A stretch of 64,000 nt of DNA from Achatina immaculata (taxonomy: Eukaryota; Mollusca; Gastropoda; Stylommatophora; Achatinidae): positions 269,179 through 333,178 of the forward strand of contig CM019710.1 of assembly GCA_009760885.1 (NCBI GenBank). The letters run 5' to 3'. The stretch's first letter is position 1. Every line of letters begins with the position of its first letter. A program made the position numbers and the translations under genes. The notes under the pieces were generated by a model. The model was not told the origin of the DNA. It saw only the letters and a program-made list of their open reading frames with translations, and did not search any database. Below, in pieces: positions 22,176 through 34,065 of the stretch.

Positions 22176-22815
22176 AGTTAGTTTTTCCATTCCTTTTTGT
22201 CGTTATAATGGGAAGTATGGATGAAGTTCTGTAGAATATGTTTCACTGAAATTGTTTTGGGAATGTACATCACTTGAGATGAACCTGTGAATGGATTGTC
22301 TTATAACGGGCGCAGTGCCGGCAGTCAACTTATCTTGTTTATAGCCAAGAAATAGAGAGCTCGTTGTCTTTTCTTTATTATCATCCAATTCATTTTATTA
22401 TACGTCACGTCAACACATCGCGCCAGACCGGCTTGGTTCATTTGCATGCTGTTATGTGCCAAGACACAGGTTAAATAAACCTGGAATGAATATGTATCTG
22501 AAATCAGTGTGTAACTATTTCAGAGCAAATCAGAGCACTGCAGAGAAATCCAGAGAAAGTTTAGAGACAGAAACTTCAGAACAACCAAGTAAAGCAACAC
22601 ACTACTTCAGTATGAGTAACATAGGTCTTTCAACTGTTGCCATTTGGATAGAACAACACTCAATCCTTCTTTACAAAGAGTGTTAAGCATGTACTCATAG
22701 ATTTCTATTCGATAAAAACAGTGTTTAGAAACCATACTTAAACAAAGCGCTGAACTATAAATAGCATACCTAGACTTGGACGATGGAGTATGAATATCAT
22801 CCCTACAAATAGCGT

Positions 22816-22982
22816 GTAAGCATATAACTATACACGAAGCCACTGTAGTAAAGCTGTGATAACAAAATGTATAAACTAGGGAAAAAGTAGGAACAGTTTC
22901 ATTACTTAACGAGCACACATGTGTACTTGTTAAGCAACAACAGATGTTCCTACTTTTTTCCAAGTTTATATATTTTGAATAT
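22816..22982. repeat. Dispersed repeat copy 2 forming an inverted repeat
   Basis: 22816-22905 repeats 20590-20675. The tail half (22855-22909) is then followed by its own diverged reverse complement at 22928-22982 (GTTCCTACTTTTTTCC, AGTTTATATATTTTG). The loop carries the palindrome CACACATGTGTAC. A transcript could fold into a hairpin of about 55 bp. Confidence 0.6.
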
Positions 22983-22984
22983 CA

Positions 22985-23787
22985 TGTCTAGAGCACGACG
23001 CTGGGGCTATAAATATACCAGAGGAAGGACGTTGGGGTATGAATATCATACTAGAGGGAGGACGTTGGGGTATGAATATGATACTAGAGGGAGGACGTTG
23101 GGGTATGAATATGATACTAGAGGGAGGACGTTGGGATATGAATATCATACTAGAGGGAGGACGTTGGGTTATGAATATCATACTTGAGGGAGGATGTTGG
23201 GGTATGAATATCATACTAGAGGGAGGACGTTGGGGTATGAATATCATATTAGTGGGAGGACGTTGGGGTATGAATATCATACTAGAGGAAGGACTTTGGG
23301 ATATGAATATCATACTAGAAAGAGAACGTTGGGTTATGAATATCTAACTAGAGGGAGGACGCTGGGTTAAGAATATCATACTAGGGGGTGGACGTTGGGT
23401 TATGAATATCATACTAGAGGGAGGATGTTGGGGTATGAATATCATACTAGAGAGAGGAGGTTGGGGTATGAATATCATACTAGAGGGAGGATGTTGGGGT
23501 ATGAATATCATACTAGAGGGAGGACGTTGGGGTATGAATATAATACTAGAGGGAGGACGTTGTGGTATGAATATGATACTAGAGGGAGGACGTTGGGGTA
23601 TGAATATCATACTAGAGGGAGGACGTTGGGGTATGAATATCATACTAGAGGGAGGACGTTGGGGTATGAATATCATACTAGAGGGAGGACGTTGGAGTAT
23701 GAATATCATACTAGAGGGAGGACGTTGGGGTATGAATATGATACTAGAGGGAGGACGTTGGGGTATGAATATCATACTAGAAGCAGG
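22985..23787. repeat. 33-bp minisatellite, about 24 copies, left part
   Basis: The unit is GTATGAATATCATACTAGAG followed by GGAGGACGTTGGG. Because 33 is a multiple of three, both strands carry long repetitive open frames (for example RGRTLGYEYHT repeats). The array is interrupted at 23800 by a retrotransposon and continues at 26977. Confidence 0.92.
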
Positions 23788-23799
23788 ACGATGAATTAT

Positions 23800-26700
23800 T
23801 CATTTCATTCATTCATTCATTTGCATGTCCCTTGCGGAACTTTGCCTCCCAAACAGCACTCCTGTAGGCCTCTCGGTTGTGAGCAAGGCGGCCTGGTGCT
23901 GTTGCATCCATTTGCAGATCGTCAACGATGTCTTGCAGCCATCTTCTTTTGGTCTTCCTCTTTTTCTTTTTCCAATTATGTATCCTTCCATTACGGTCTT
24001 CTCTAAATTATCATGACGTTTAATGTGTCCAAAATATTTAAGTTTTCTCTCTTTAATCCTCTTTACTAGCCAGCCTTCTTCAATATTAAGCTCTTGTAGT
24101 ATAGATATATTTGTTCTTTTTTGTGTCCACGATATTTGGAGAACTCTTCTGTAGCATTTACATTCAAAGGCATTTATGTGTTTCTCAGCTGTTTTGTTAA
24201 GTGTCCAGGTCTCACAGGCACATGTTGCGATGGGAAAGATGCATGCCCTTTAAAATCTTATTTTTGTGGTTCTGTCTGCTCCCCTCCACAGATTCTTTAT
24301 TTGTTTTACTTTCTAAAGAGTGATAGATGTCCTCCTTTAATTTCCCTCATTGTATCTCCATTATTAGTTAGTAGTGATCTAAGATATTCAAAACTTTCCA
24401 CTTTTTCCAGTTTTTCCTCATTGATACATGTTTCAGTTGCCTTGTTTGTTTTGTCATCACTTTAATTTTCTGTGCATTAAGATAGAGGTTCTGCTCTTCG
24501 CTGTTCTTGCGGACTGACATAATTAGTTTTTCCATTCCTTTTTGTGTTGTGGACAGCAATACATTGTCATCAGCATATCTAATCTCTGGTATTTCATAAC
24601 CTCCTACTGTTATGGCATCGTAATATTATTTGTCTACATCTTCTCCAACATTCCTCATTATATTTTCAGTATACAAGTTAAATAAGTAGGGTGACAATAT
24701 GCACCCCTGACGGACCCCTTGTTTTATGTCAAACCAACTTGTTGTTTCACCATTTATACTTACTGCTGCTTGTTGGTCTAGATACAACAGTGATGTTAAT
24801 TGTATCAAATGTGTTGGAAATCCCATTTTTCCCATTATTTCCCAAAGTTTCTGGTGTTGTACACAATCAAATTCCTTTGAGTAGTCTATAAAGGATAAAT
24901 ATAGATTCACATTAAACTCTCTGCATTTCTCTATTATTAATCTTAGATTGAATATATGATCTCTTGATCCTCTTCCTTGCCTGAAACCAGCTTGGACCAT
25001 AGTTTTATTTTCTTACGAAGTCTACCCATTATGATTTTTAACAGAATTTTACTGGCATGACTAATCAGGGCAACAGTTCTGTAGTTGGTGCATAGTTTCA
25101 GGTTACCCTTTTTTGGCAGTGGTATGAATACAGTTCTTTTCTATTCTTTTGGCCACATACCTGAATGCCATATCTTTTTACATAGTGCATGATAGATTGT
25201 TGCATATTCCTTTCCTCCTGCTTTAATAAGTTCAGCTGTTATCTCATCAGATCCTGGTGATTTACCATTTTTCAGATTCTTTACTGCCCATAAAACTTCT
25301 ATTGTCGGTTCGGGTTCTTTCTCCTCCAATAATAATTCACACTGTTGATTTCTGCTTCCACAGTCGGTTGTTTCATACATTCTTTTGCAATATTCCTTCC
25401 ATCTTTCTAGAATTTCCTCTGTCTCTGTCAGGGTATTCCCCATCTCATCACAAATTACATTTAGCTTAGGTGTGACATTTCTCGTCAATGTCTTCATTTC
25501 TTTAAACATTTCACTATCTCTTCCACACTTCTGATGTTCTTCTATTCTTTCACAACAATCTTGTATGTATTGTTTTTTGTCTTTTCTTATGTTTCTTCGT
25601 ACTTCTTTTGTTAAAGTTTTGTATTTATCTTTGTTGTTGTTTGTCACTTTCCATTGTGTCTTCATTTCTCTACATTGTTTTATCAGTTCTAGTGTACCTG
25701 CTGTGATCCATCTACTCTTTTGTGTTTTCTTTACAGGAACCATGTCTTTAGCTGTTGTTACTAAGATATCTTTGGCCTGCGTAGCCAATTCATCTGATGT
25801 CATCGCCTATCTTTTTTATCTTTATCTTCATGTTTGCTATTAATAACTCATGGTCCGTGTCACAATCAGCACCTGATAAAGTTTTTGCTGATGTTATGCT
25901 TGACCTCCATCTTCTCTGCACTAAAATATAATCTATTTGATTCCTGGTTTTCCCATCAGGTGATGTCATGTGTAAAGTCTTCTTGGATGTTGCTTAAAAA
26001 GTGTGTTAGCAATCATTAGCTCATTTTCCATGCAAAATGCCATTAGATTGTCACCTGCTTCATTTCTGTGTCCTATGCTAAATTTCCCCACAACATGCCC
26101 TTCATCTTCTGCTCTTTCTGTACCAATTTTTGCATTAAAATCACCCATTATTAACACAATATCATTTTTCCATACCTTGTCTATTGTCGTTTGCAGTGTG
26201 TTATAAACGTTTTATATTTCCTCTTCTTCTGCTGCTGATGTGGGTGCATATATCTGGATGATTGTTACATTTCTAGGAATGCCCTTTAGTCTGATTGTTA
26301 GGAGTTTATCACTTACTGGATTGTAGCCTAGTAATGTTTTTGATGTTGATTTGTCCAAATAAAAAGCCACTCCATTCTTTCCTCCTACTTCTCCACCAGA
26401 GTATATAAATATATTATCATTCTCGCTCTTAAAGTGTCCTGATCCTTTCCATCGATGTTCGCAGATTCTCAAAACATGTATCCCCGTTCTTTTCATCTCG
26501 TCACTTATTACTTGATATTTTCCCTCATACATACTTCTTACATTCCATGTTCCTACTCTTATTTTTCTTGTTAGTTTGATGCAGGGGTTTTCCTTAGTAA
26601 CACCGTCAGGATTTTGTCCGTCATCACAATTACTAGTACTGACCTTTGCCTCACACTCTTCCCCAGTGTTAAAATTAGATCTATCTGGCCTGGGGGACTC

Positions 26701-26964
26701 ACCACCAGATCTTTTTCCTAATTGACTTTCCATGATTGCTGCTTGGGTTTCTTGGTATGTTTCCAGAAGATAGTTTACCATTGTTTCCTTCTAGGCAGTG
26801 ACTATACTAGTCAGTGATCGTAGCCATTGTCCCTACAGTGAGATCATCTGCCTACCATCATAGAATGGTGACCATAACCAACATTATCTGTCAGCTGCTC
26901 TCCCACTCCATCCACCACCTGCTCCCATGGCTTCACGTCACCCTGATCGGGGGGATATACGGGT
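23800..26964 (-). mobile_element. RTE-like non-LTR retrotransposon (family 3), full length, decayed
   Basis: A 3165-bp minus-strand element flanked by the 12-bp duplication ACGATGAATTAT (23788-23799 and 26965-26976). It ends in a (GAAT)n tail and has a 5' region of about 180 bp before the endonuclease frame. The host minisatellite continues on both sides. At least ten other 3'-anchored fragments in this window belong to the family. Confidence 0.88.
23830..26781 (-). pseudogene. Family 3 endonuclease and reverse transcriptase, multiple breaks
   Basis: From 26781 the frame gives an apurinic-type endonuclease: IRVGTWNVRSMYEGK, ICEHRWKGSG, IQIYAPTSAAEEEE, then after a TAA near 26213, VLIMGDFNAKIG. 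A one-base deletion near 25965 shifts the frame at LYT(W)TSPDGK. The region 25803-25141 holds the linker and RT start (KNLKNGKSPGSDEIT). The segment 25000-24626 has SFIDYSKEFDCVQH and GVRQGCILSPYLFNLY. A TAA follows, then RYADDNVLLS (catalytic YADD, about 24575). The C-terminus has RTSIALQ-like, ECKCYRR and GKRKRGRPK motifs. Several stops and shifts mean this copy cannot make the protein. Confidence 0.85.
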
Positions 26965-26976
26965 ACGATGAATTAT

Positions 26977-27130
26977 GAATATCATAATAGCGTGAAGATG
27001 ATGAATTATGAATATCATACTGGAGGCACGACGCTGGATTATGAATATCATCTTAGACGCAGAACGCTGTGATATGACATTTTTACCTAGAGTCAATACA
27101 CGCTGATATATGAATTGTATGCAACAGTTT
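26977..27130. repeat. 33-bp minisatellite, right part, diverged
   Basis: Degenerate units (GATGAATTATGAATATCATA, GGAGGCACGACGCTGGATTA) continue the array at 22985-23787 after the retrotransposon. From about 27131 to 27464 the sequence is AT-rich with loose GAGTATAGG repeats and no gene. Confidence 0.75.
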
Positions 27131-27464
27131 CAGGGCCTGGACTATGAACAGTATACCTAGAACTTGAGGCTGAAGTTTGAATATCATACTAGGGTAGAGC
27201 ACTCAAATATGGACTAGGAATAGTATATGTTGATTATAGGCTCAGTATAAAATGAGTTTAGTTGAGCATAGAGATATTATATGCCGAGTATAGGCTGTTT
27301 ACAGGCACACTGTAAGCTGAAAAATAAGCTGAGTTTTTCTGTGTACAGGTTGAGTATAGGCAGGGTACAATCCTGAATATTGTCCGGGCCTCATAAACAG
27401 AAATGAATGCTGGCTCTACACAGAATCTTAATATTTTATTTAGAATATAGAAGAAAATATTTCA

Positions 27465-27744
27465 TAATTCAGTCAGTCAGTCATTTCTATATCCCTTGTG
27501 GAACTTTGCCTTCCTAACAGCTCTCCTGTAGACCTCTCGGTTGTAAGCAAGATGTCCTGAGGCTGATACATTCATTCGCAGATTATCATCTATGTCTTGC
27601 AATCATCTTCGCCTTCGTCTTCCTCTCTTTCTTTTTCCCTATTATGTATCCTTCCAAGACGGTCTTCTCTAAATTCTCGTGACGTTTAATGTGTCCACAA
27701 TATTTAAGGTTTCTCTGTCTAATATTCTTTAAGCCAGCCTTTAT
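27465..27744 (-). mobile_element. RTE-like family 3, 3' fragment
   Basis: The plus strand starts CAGTCAGTCAGTCATT and continues with ATCCCTTGTGGAACTTTGCC to AATATTTAAGG, the reverse complement of the family 3 end. The tail is of the GACT type. Confidence 0.78.
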
Positions 27745-27875
27745 AAGCCAGACTATCTGCGATTGTGGGCATCAGCAGCAGGGCATCTTGCTTACAACCG
27801 AGAGATCTACAGGAAACCTGTTAAGAAGGTATAGTTCCGCAAGCAACATGAAAATGACTGACTGGCTGGCTGACT
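27745..27875 (+). mobile_element. RTE-like family 3, 3' fragment, opposite orientation
   Basis: Directly abuts the minus-strand fragment. It reads ATCTGCGATTGTGGGCATCA, GCAGGGCATCTTGCTTACAA and ends in GACTGACTGGCTGGCTGAC. The two fragments form an imperfect inverted pair. Confidence 0.7.
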
Positions 27876-29319
27876 TTGTCACATTCGCACACTTAAATAT
27901 CTCACCAGTATTATTCAGGAACGAGCCATGAGTAGGCATGAGGATGAGACATGCAGCGCAAAGGATGGCATTGATCAGTGAAACATGATGTCTTTGACAC
28001 ATGACGAGATAATTTACAGATCGTTTTTCCCTTGATTCAGAATCAGGCTATGCAAACACTACAGTTTTTTACTAAGAATTACTAGATCCGAACATAACAA
28101 CACTACACTGTATCTCAAGTCTCTACGCTTAGAACTACAGAAAATACAGTTCAATTGTAGGTAATAGTGAAATTTCTCATTTTATTGATACGAAATGATA
28201 TCTCACTACGTCTAATTTTGTACTTAAGCTTCCATGAAATATTCACCATTAAATGACAGCTCCTCAGACACTGGTTGCTTTATTTCTAGGAAAGTTCAGT
28301 TCATTCATGCAACGCCCACTTATTGTGGAAGTTACCGGATTGGTTTGCTGTAAAAATAGAACGCCCAATCAAAAGACAAGATAAAAGAGGTCACATTGTG
28401 GCCAAAAACCGCGAAGCCGTGTCATGTGACAGATGACCCAGATAGAACCAGACATTCATTTCAAGGAAATGCCCGGGATATGCCACTCCCTTCTTAAGAC
28501 ACCTTCGGATCTGGGCCCTGGTGTTTTCAAGAAGTGGGCCTGTTTACAATTACTACCACTCCTAAATGTTCTGCTATGAATTAATATTTAAAAAATCAAC
28601 GTTAGAAAATGCGAATAAAAGTGCCGAAAGAACAGATAGAGCGACCCCTTAGTAGTATCAACTGTTCACACCAAGGTCAATGACGTCAGTAAGCAGATAG
28701 CGCGCCAGTATCGACGATGCTGCAAGACGAGAGTAATGCTGGTCATCTGCTAAACTGCGGACATACTCCTAGGAAGACGTACGCTCGGTTGTACAAGTCT
28801 TGTCCGCCAAAGATCTGAACTACCTCAGACGCACCGTCGTGAAACATCAGCGGCATACGGCGATGACTGCATGTGCAGAGTTCAAGTCTACAACTTTGTT
28901 ACAGAGTTCAAGACAGGCATAACAAGGTTACACAACAGCGACCAGTCCTAGGGAAGCACGTACGGGACTCAGTGCACTGGTGTCTCTGAAGTCAGGGCAG
29001 AGAGCTTTTTTTTCCCTTTCTGAATTCAGACACTGGTTCCTAGTTTTCGCAAATGCATTGAAAAGCAAGGGAACTATGCTGGAAAACAGAGTTGTTGTTT
29101 TTAATGTACTTAACAAACATTTTCTAACTTTGATTTCCATTCGTCTCTTATATACTCATACAATACTGGTCAAGAGATGAAAGGTGTAGAAAGTACACCC
29201 AGTCTATTGCGAGTCGGAGGAGAAGAATGGAGCCAAGCGTTCAATGGGACGATAGGTGAACGGGACCTGGATCGATTAAATGGGGCACGAGGAATCGAAT
29301 TTAAGGTAGATAGCTCCAA
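27876..29319. other. No gene recognised
   Basis: Mixed-composition sequence with only short frames. Around 28380-28460 a frame reads GHIVAKNREAVSCDR, which recalls zinc-finger regions of retroelement ORF1 proteins, but it is broken and too short to assign. Confidence 0.4.
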
Positions 29320-29655
29320 AATATCGTGGACACAAAAAAGAACAATATATCTATACTACAAGAGCTTAATATTGAAGAAGGCTGGCTAGTAAAGAGGATT
29401 AAAGAGAGAAAACTTAAATATTTTGGACACATTAAACGTCATGATAATATAGAGAAGACCGTATTGGAAGGATACATAATGGGAAAAAGAAAGAGAGGAA
29501 GGCCAAAACGAAGATGGTTGCAAGACATCGTTGACGATCTGCAAAACAGATGCAGCAGCGGCAGGCCATCTTGCTCACAACCGAGAGCCCTACAGGAGTG
29601 CTGTTAGGGAGGCAAAGTTCCGCAAGGGACATGCAAACGAATGAACGAATGAGTT
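29320..29655 (+). mobile_element. RTE-like family 3, 3' fragment
   Basis: Starts at ISWTQKRTI-like sequence and includes EEGWLVKRIKERKLKYFGHI, MGKRKRGRPKRRWLQDIVDD and the terminal GGCAAAGTTCCGCAAGGGAC, then a GAATGAACGAATGA tail. Confidence 0.85.
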
Positions 29656-29689
29656 CCAAAATAGTTTTGTATGTGACAATAAATGTGAA

Positions 29690-30190
29690 AAACAGGCAGT
29701 AGTAGAAAGAGTCATAGTAGTAGCAACAGTCGTAGTAGCAGAAACATCCATAGTAGTAGCAACAGTCATAGTAGCAATAACAGCAATAGTAGCAGTAACA
29801 GTCGTAGTAGCATTAATAGTCATAGTAGCAGTAATAGTCATAGTAGCAGTAATAGTCATAGTAGCAGCAATAGTCATAGTAGCGATAATAGTCATAGTAG
29901 CAGTAATAGTCATAGTAGCAGTAATAGTCATAGTAGCAGTAATAGCCATAGTAGCAGTAATAGCCATAGTAGCAGTAATAGTCATAGTAGCAGTAATAGC
30001 CATAGTAGCAGTAATAGTCATAGTAGCAGTAATAGTCACAGTAGCGATAATAGTCATAGTAGCAGTAATAGTCATAGTAGCAGTAATAGTCATAGTAGCG
30101 ATAATAGTCATAGTAGCAGTAATAGTCATAGTAGCAGTAACAGTCATAGTAGCGATAATAGTCATAGTAGCAGTAACACCCAAAGTAGCA
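29690..30190. repeat. 18-bp minisatellite (AGTAGCAGTAATAGTCAT)n
   Basis: About 28 copies with variants CGATAAT and AGCCAT. The triplet-compatible period leaves open minus-strand frames (TATMTI and YYCYYD repeats) that are not genes. Confidence 0.92.
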
Positions 30191-30475
30191 GCAACAGTCA
30201 GTAAAAACTGTTTTAATAATGATTAAAGCAGCATTAGGTTTGGTAGCTGCAGAAACGTAAGTAAGATTAGCAGTATTACACACATCAGTGCTACCACATG
30301 TGGTCGTCGAGTAGTAGTGGTAGAAACAACAATGGGAGAAGCCGTACAAGCGATGGAAGCAGCAACACAGCATGTTAGTAACACTGAAAGCTGACACAGT
30401 AAAAGCAAAAGTAGCATTTATAGTAGTATTGTTCACAGTAGTAATGGTAGCAGAAAGTGTCTTAGATACTTTAAA
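30191..30475. other. GTA-rich transition sequence, no gene
   Basis: Contains scattered GTAGTAG and GCAGCAAC motifs that look like decayed repeat units between the 18-bp and 45-bp arrays. Confidence 0.4.
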
Positions 30476-31700
30476 CTGCTAGCTGTAGCAATAGTTGTAG
30501 TAAGTGTCTTAGAGTATTTAAACTGCTAGCTGTAGTATTGGTAGTAGCAAGTGCCTAGGATGCTTTAAAATGCTAGCTATAGTAATGGTAGTAGCAAGTA
30601 TTTTAGAGACTTTAAACTGCTAGCTGTAATGATGGTAGTAAAAAGTGTCAGAGACTTTAAACTACTAACTGTAATAATGGTAGTAAAAAGTGTCAGAGAC
30701 TCTAAACTACTAACTGTAATAATGGTAGTAAAAAGTGTCAGAGACTTTAAACTACTAACTGTAATAATGGTAGTAAAAAGTGTCAGAGACTCTAAACTAC
30801 TAACTGTAATAATGGTAGTAAAAAGTGTCAGAGACTCTAAACTACTAGCTGTAATAATTCTAGTAAAAAGTGTCAGAGACTCTAAACTACTAACTGTAAT
30901 AATGGTAGTAAAAAGTGTCAGAGACTCTAAACTACTAACTGTAATAATGGTAGTAAAAAGTGTCAGAGACTCTAAACTACTAGCTGTAATAATGGTAGTA
31001 AAAAGTGTCAGAGACTCTAAACTACTAACTGTAATAATGGTAGTAAAAAGTGTCAGAGACTTTAAACTGTTAGCTGTAATAATGGTAGTAAAAAGTGTCA
31101 GAGACTTTAAACTGTTAGCTGTAATAATGGTAGTAAAAAGTGTCAGAGACTCTAAACTACTAACTGTAATAATGGTAGTTAAAAGTGTCAGAGACTTTAA
31201 ACTGTTAGCTGTAATAATGGTAGTAAAAAGTGTCAGAGACTTTAAACTGTTAGCTGTAATAATGGTAGTAAAAAGTGTCAGAGACTCTAAACTACTACTG
31301 TAATAATGGTAGTAAAAAGTGTCAGAGACTTTAAACTGTTACTGTAATAATGGTAGTAAAAAGTGTCAGAGACTTTAAACTGTTAGCTGTAATAATGGTA
31401 GTAAAAAGTGTCAGAGACTCTAAACTACTAACTGTAATAATGGTAGTAAAAAGTGTCAGAGACTTTAAACTGTTAGCTGTAATAATGGTAGTAAAAAGTG
31501 CCAGAGACTTTAAACTGTTAGCTGTAATAATGGTAGTAAAAAGTGTCAGAAACTTTAAACTGTAGCTGCAGGAACGGTAGTAGCAAGTGCTTCAGATACT
31601 TTAAACTGTTAGCTGCAGTAATGGTAGTAGCAAGTGTCTTAGATATTTCAAACTGTTAGCTGTAGTAATGGTAGTAGCAAGTGTCTTTGAGACTTTAAAC
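30476..31700. repeat. 45-bp minisatellite, about 26 copies
   Basis: The core unit is GTAATAATGGTAGTAAAAAG followed by TGTCAGAGAC and TTTAAACTGTTAGCT, homogeneous at 30625-31570. Diverged copies with TAGCAAGTGTCTTAGA sit on both edges, as expected when arrays are homogenised in the middle. The 45-bp period gives plus-strand frames of 224 and 71 codons made only of a 15-residue repeat (MVVKSVRDFKLLTVI). Confidence 0.92.
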
Positions 31701-31989
31701 ATGTTTTCCACCTGAACGGTAATTACAGTAAGAATATTCAGCTAAATATATATGGCGCTAGGAAAGCTACAAAGAAGTCAGCGGGCCGCATGCGGTATGT
31801 TGCAGTTGTTGGTGATTTTGTCGTTTTGAGTCCACATTTTTGGTGCAATCACTTAACAGGGAAAAGCTCCGGGTTGGTTATACGTGGGTCACATAAACAC
31901 ATGAACTTTCTGTCACAAATAATACCGGATGTTGATTTCGGGTCAGCATGTACCTTCACAAATATAACGTTAGAGTTCGTATTTTTTGC

Positions 31990-32066
31990 ACACCACTTAG
32001 ACAGACAGGCAGACAAACAGACAGACAGAGAGACAGACAGAGAGACAGACAGACAAACAGACAGAC

Positions 32067-32124
<58 letters not shown>

Positions 32125-32275
32125 GTAGGCAAGTAGGTATGTATGTAGGATAGGTATGTAGACCGGTAGGTATTAGGGTAAGCAGTTAGGTAGGTAGATA
32201 TGTGGGGTAGGTAGGTCGGTAGGTAAGTATGTAGGGTAGATAGGTATATAGGCAGGCAGGCAGTAGTGTAAATAT
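31990..32275. repeat. (GACA)n, (GATA)n and GTAG-rich microsatellites
   Basis: ACAGACAGACAG to 32066, then (GATA)n to about 32122, then AGGTAGGTA-type sequence. A short plus-strand frame before it (31790-31985) has no family features. Confidence 0.88.
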
Positions 32276-32387
32276 CCACTAAAATAGTAATTAACCATTA
32301 CGGCATGTGTAACATGTAACACACATGTTGATCATTCCCTATTGTGCAAATACTGGGACTGTATTCTACAAAGTATTGTTTGGACGT

Positions 32388-32396
32388 GAGGGAGAG

Positions 32397-32427
<31 letters not shown>

Positions 32428-32437
32428 GGGGGGGGTG
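32388..32437. repeat. (GA)n with poly(G)
   Basis: GAGAGAGAGAGAGAAAGAGA followed by a run of nine to ten G. Confidence 0.85.
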
Positions 32438-32534
32438 GCACATGACGCGTGGAAAGCATGTGGCCCAGAGTACAGAAAAGTTACTTTTTTTGTTACTCTT
32501 AACATATGAAACCAGTTTTTTGTACCATATAAAA

Positions 32535-32690
32535 CAGTTTCTTGTCTTGTCTTGTCTCCTTCCTCATATACATTTCGATGTTGAGGATACAAACAGACTT
32601 CTTGACAGGGCTCGGAGATTGTTTCGTTTAATGGGACATTTAATGCTTCAGTGATTTCCTCTCTCCATCTCCTAGTAACAGAATAACATT
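32535..32690 (-). mobile_element. Possible non-LTR 3' fragment
   Basis: TTGTCTTGTCTCCTTCCTCA and GATTTCCTCTCTCCATCTCC match the style of minus-strand RTE-like ends. The first motif also occurs at 16837-16856 (CTTGTCTTGTCTCCTTCCTC). The following region to 33365 has no recognised gene. Confidence 0.35.
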
Positions 32691-33369
32691 CTGTACAGAT
32701 TGTATTGTGTATAACCCTGTGGTTGGTCTGGTAGAACACAACTCATCACTGTATGCCAAGCACGTGTTTCGAGAGAATTCTGAGTCACGTGGTTTAGGTT
32801 AGCGGGAGGTGTGCATGGGGTGAGAAGGGAGTTTTTGGTCAGAATGTTGTAGCAAGAGGTTGTGTGTTTGATTCTAGGATGGGATAGAGATTCGGTAGTT
32901 AAATTGTTGTAGTGATGGATTGCTTTTCTTAAGACAAATTGTTGTAATAACCATGTAGATTTGTGTGTCGATTTGTCCACGTTTTTTGGACAAATGTTGA
33001 ATGTCTGACCTGGTCCTATGGCGATGTTAGTCGCCCGGACTTACGTTTCTTTTGGATGATCATTTGTAACTGTATCCATCAAGTTTTACACTCTAATTCG
33101 TTACAACATTCATCGTACAAATGGGATCTCATCATTAAACATTTACATTGTGTTTGCTGAATCCTGTAATTTCTTGGATTCATGTATGTCATCAGTGGTG
33201 TTGATTTAGTGAATTTCTTGTAACTGGTCAATGTAGTGTATGGATGAGTAGTGGAGTCAGTGTTACCTGGGTTGTCCCGTTACAGAGAGAATATCATTGT
33301 AACATATGTTTGGTGTCTCTGAGCCTAGCGCTCATGTAAGAGTAACTGTAATAACACACAGTACTGTGT

Positions 33370-33640
33370 TACGGCTTTAAGCAGTGCCGAGTGCAGTAAT
33401 ACTGCTTTATCCTGCGTGGGCGGTCTCTTGCTCTGTTACCTACAGATCTTAGCGTGATTGTTTTCTGTGATATGCTGTCTAGAGGTAACCGTGTAACATG
33501 ACCAAACCATCTGACTTGCTGTTTCTGGATATAGTGTAATACTGGTGTTACTCCAACCTTTACCCTGATGGTGTCATTTCTTATATTTGATCGCTTCTTG
33601 TCACATTTAGTATTCTCCTTAAACATCTCATTTCTGTCAT
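33370..33640 (-). mobile_element. RTE-like retrotransposon 3' fragment
   Basis: The minus strand reads RSNIRNDTIRVKVGV, QKQQVRWFGHVTRLP and a basic RARDRPRRIKQY, the usual order at the C-terminus of RTE-like proteins. The frame is open over 128 codons but upstream domains are absent. It differs from families 1, 3, 4 and 5. Confidence 0.65.
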
Positions 33641-33654
33641 GATGGTCTTTCATT

Positions 33655-34065
33655 GTCATAATGAGTTTCTTTAACATAAAAACAGTTTCATTACAAAATG
33701 GAAACAGTTCCTCCGCCACAGAAACAGTCTGTTTAGCATATAAAGAGATTTTCACGAAAATGAATGCGGTTCATGTAGCATATTGAAAACAGTTTAATAA
33801 ACATAAAAAAGTTCATTTAGTATATGACAAAAGCTTATATAACGTAACACTAGTATATTTAGCATATAAAACCGTTTAATAAGCATAAAAACAGTCCATT
33901 TAGCATATTAAAAACAGTCCATTTAACATAATATAGTCTCTTTAGCACATAAAAACGAGTTTCTTGAATACAAACAAAAAACACCACTTAGCATGTCAAA
34001 TCAGTTTCTTTAACATAAAAACAGTATATTTAGTATATAGTTTCATTAACATGTTAAAAAAAAAA
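33655..34065. repeat. Degenerate repeat with CATTTAGCATATAAAAACAG
   Basis: Loosely repeated AACATAAAAACAGTTT and CATTTAGCATAT motifs with irregular spacing. The stretch 34066-34684 shows no recognised feature. Confidence 0.55.

Noticed and set aside
29590..30436. Thr/Met/Ile and Tyr/Cys-rich ORFs
   Set aside because: Frames of the 18-bp array.
30629..31303. 224-codon repetitive protein
   Set aside because: The frame consists only of the 45-bp repeat and stays open because the period is divisible by three; there are no other coding features.
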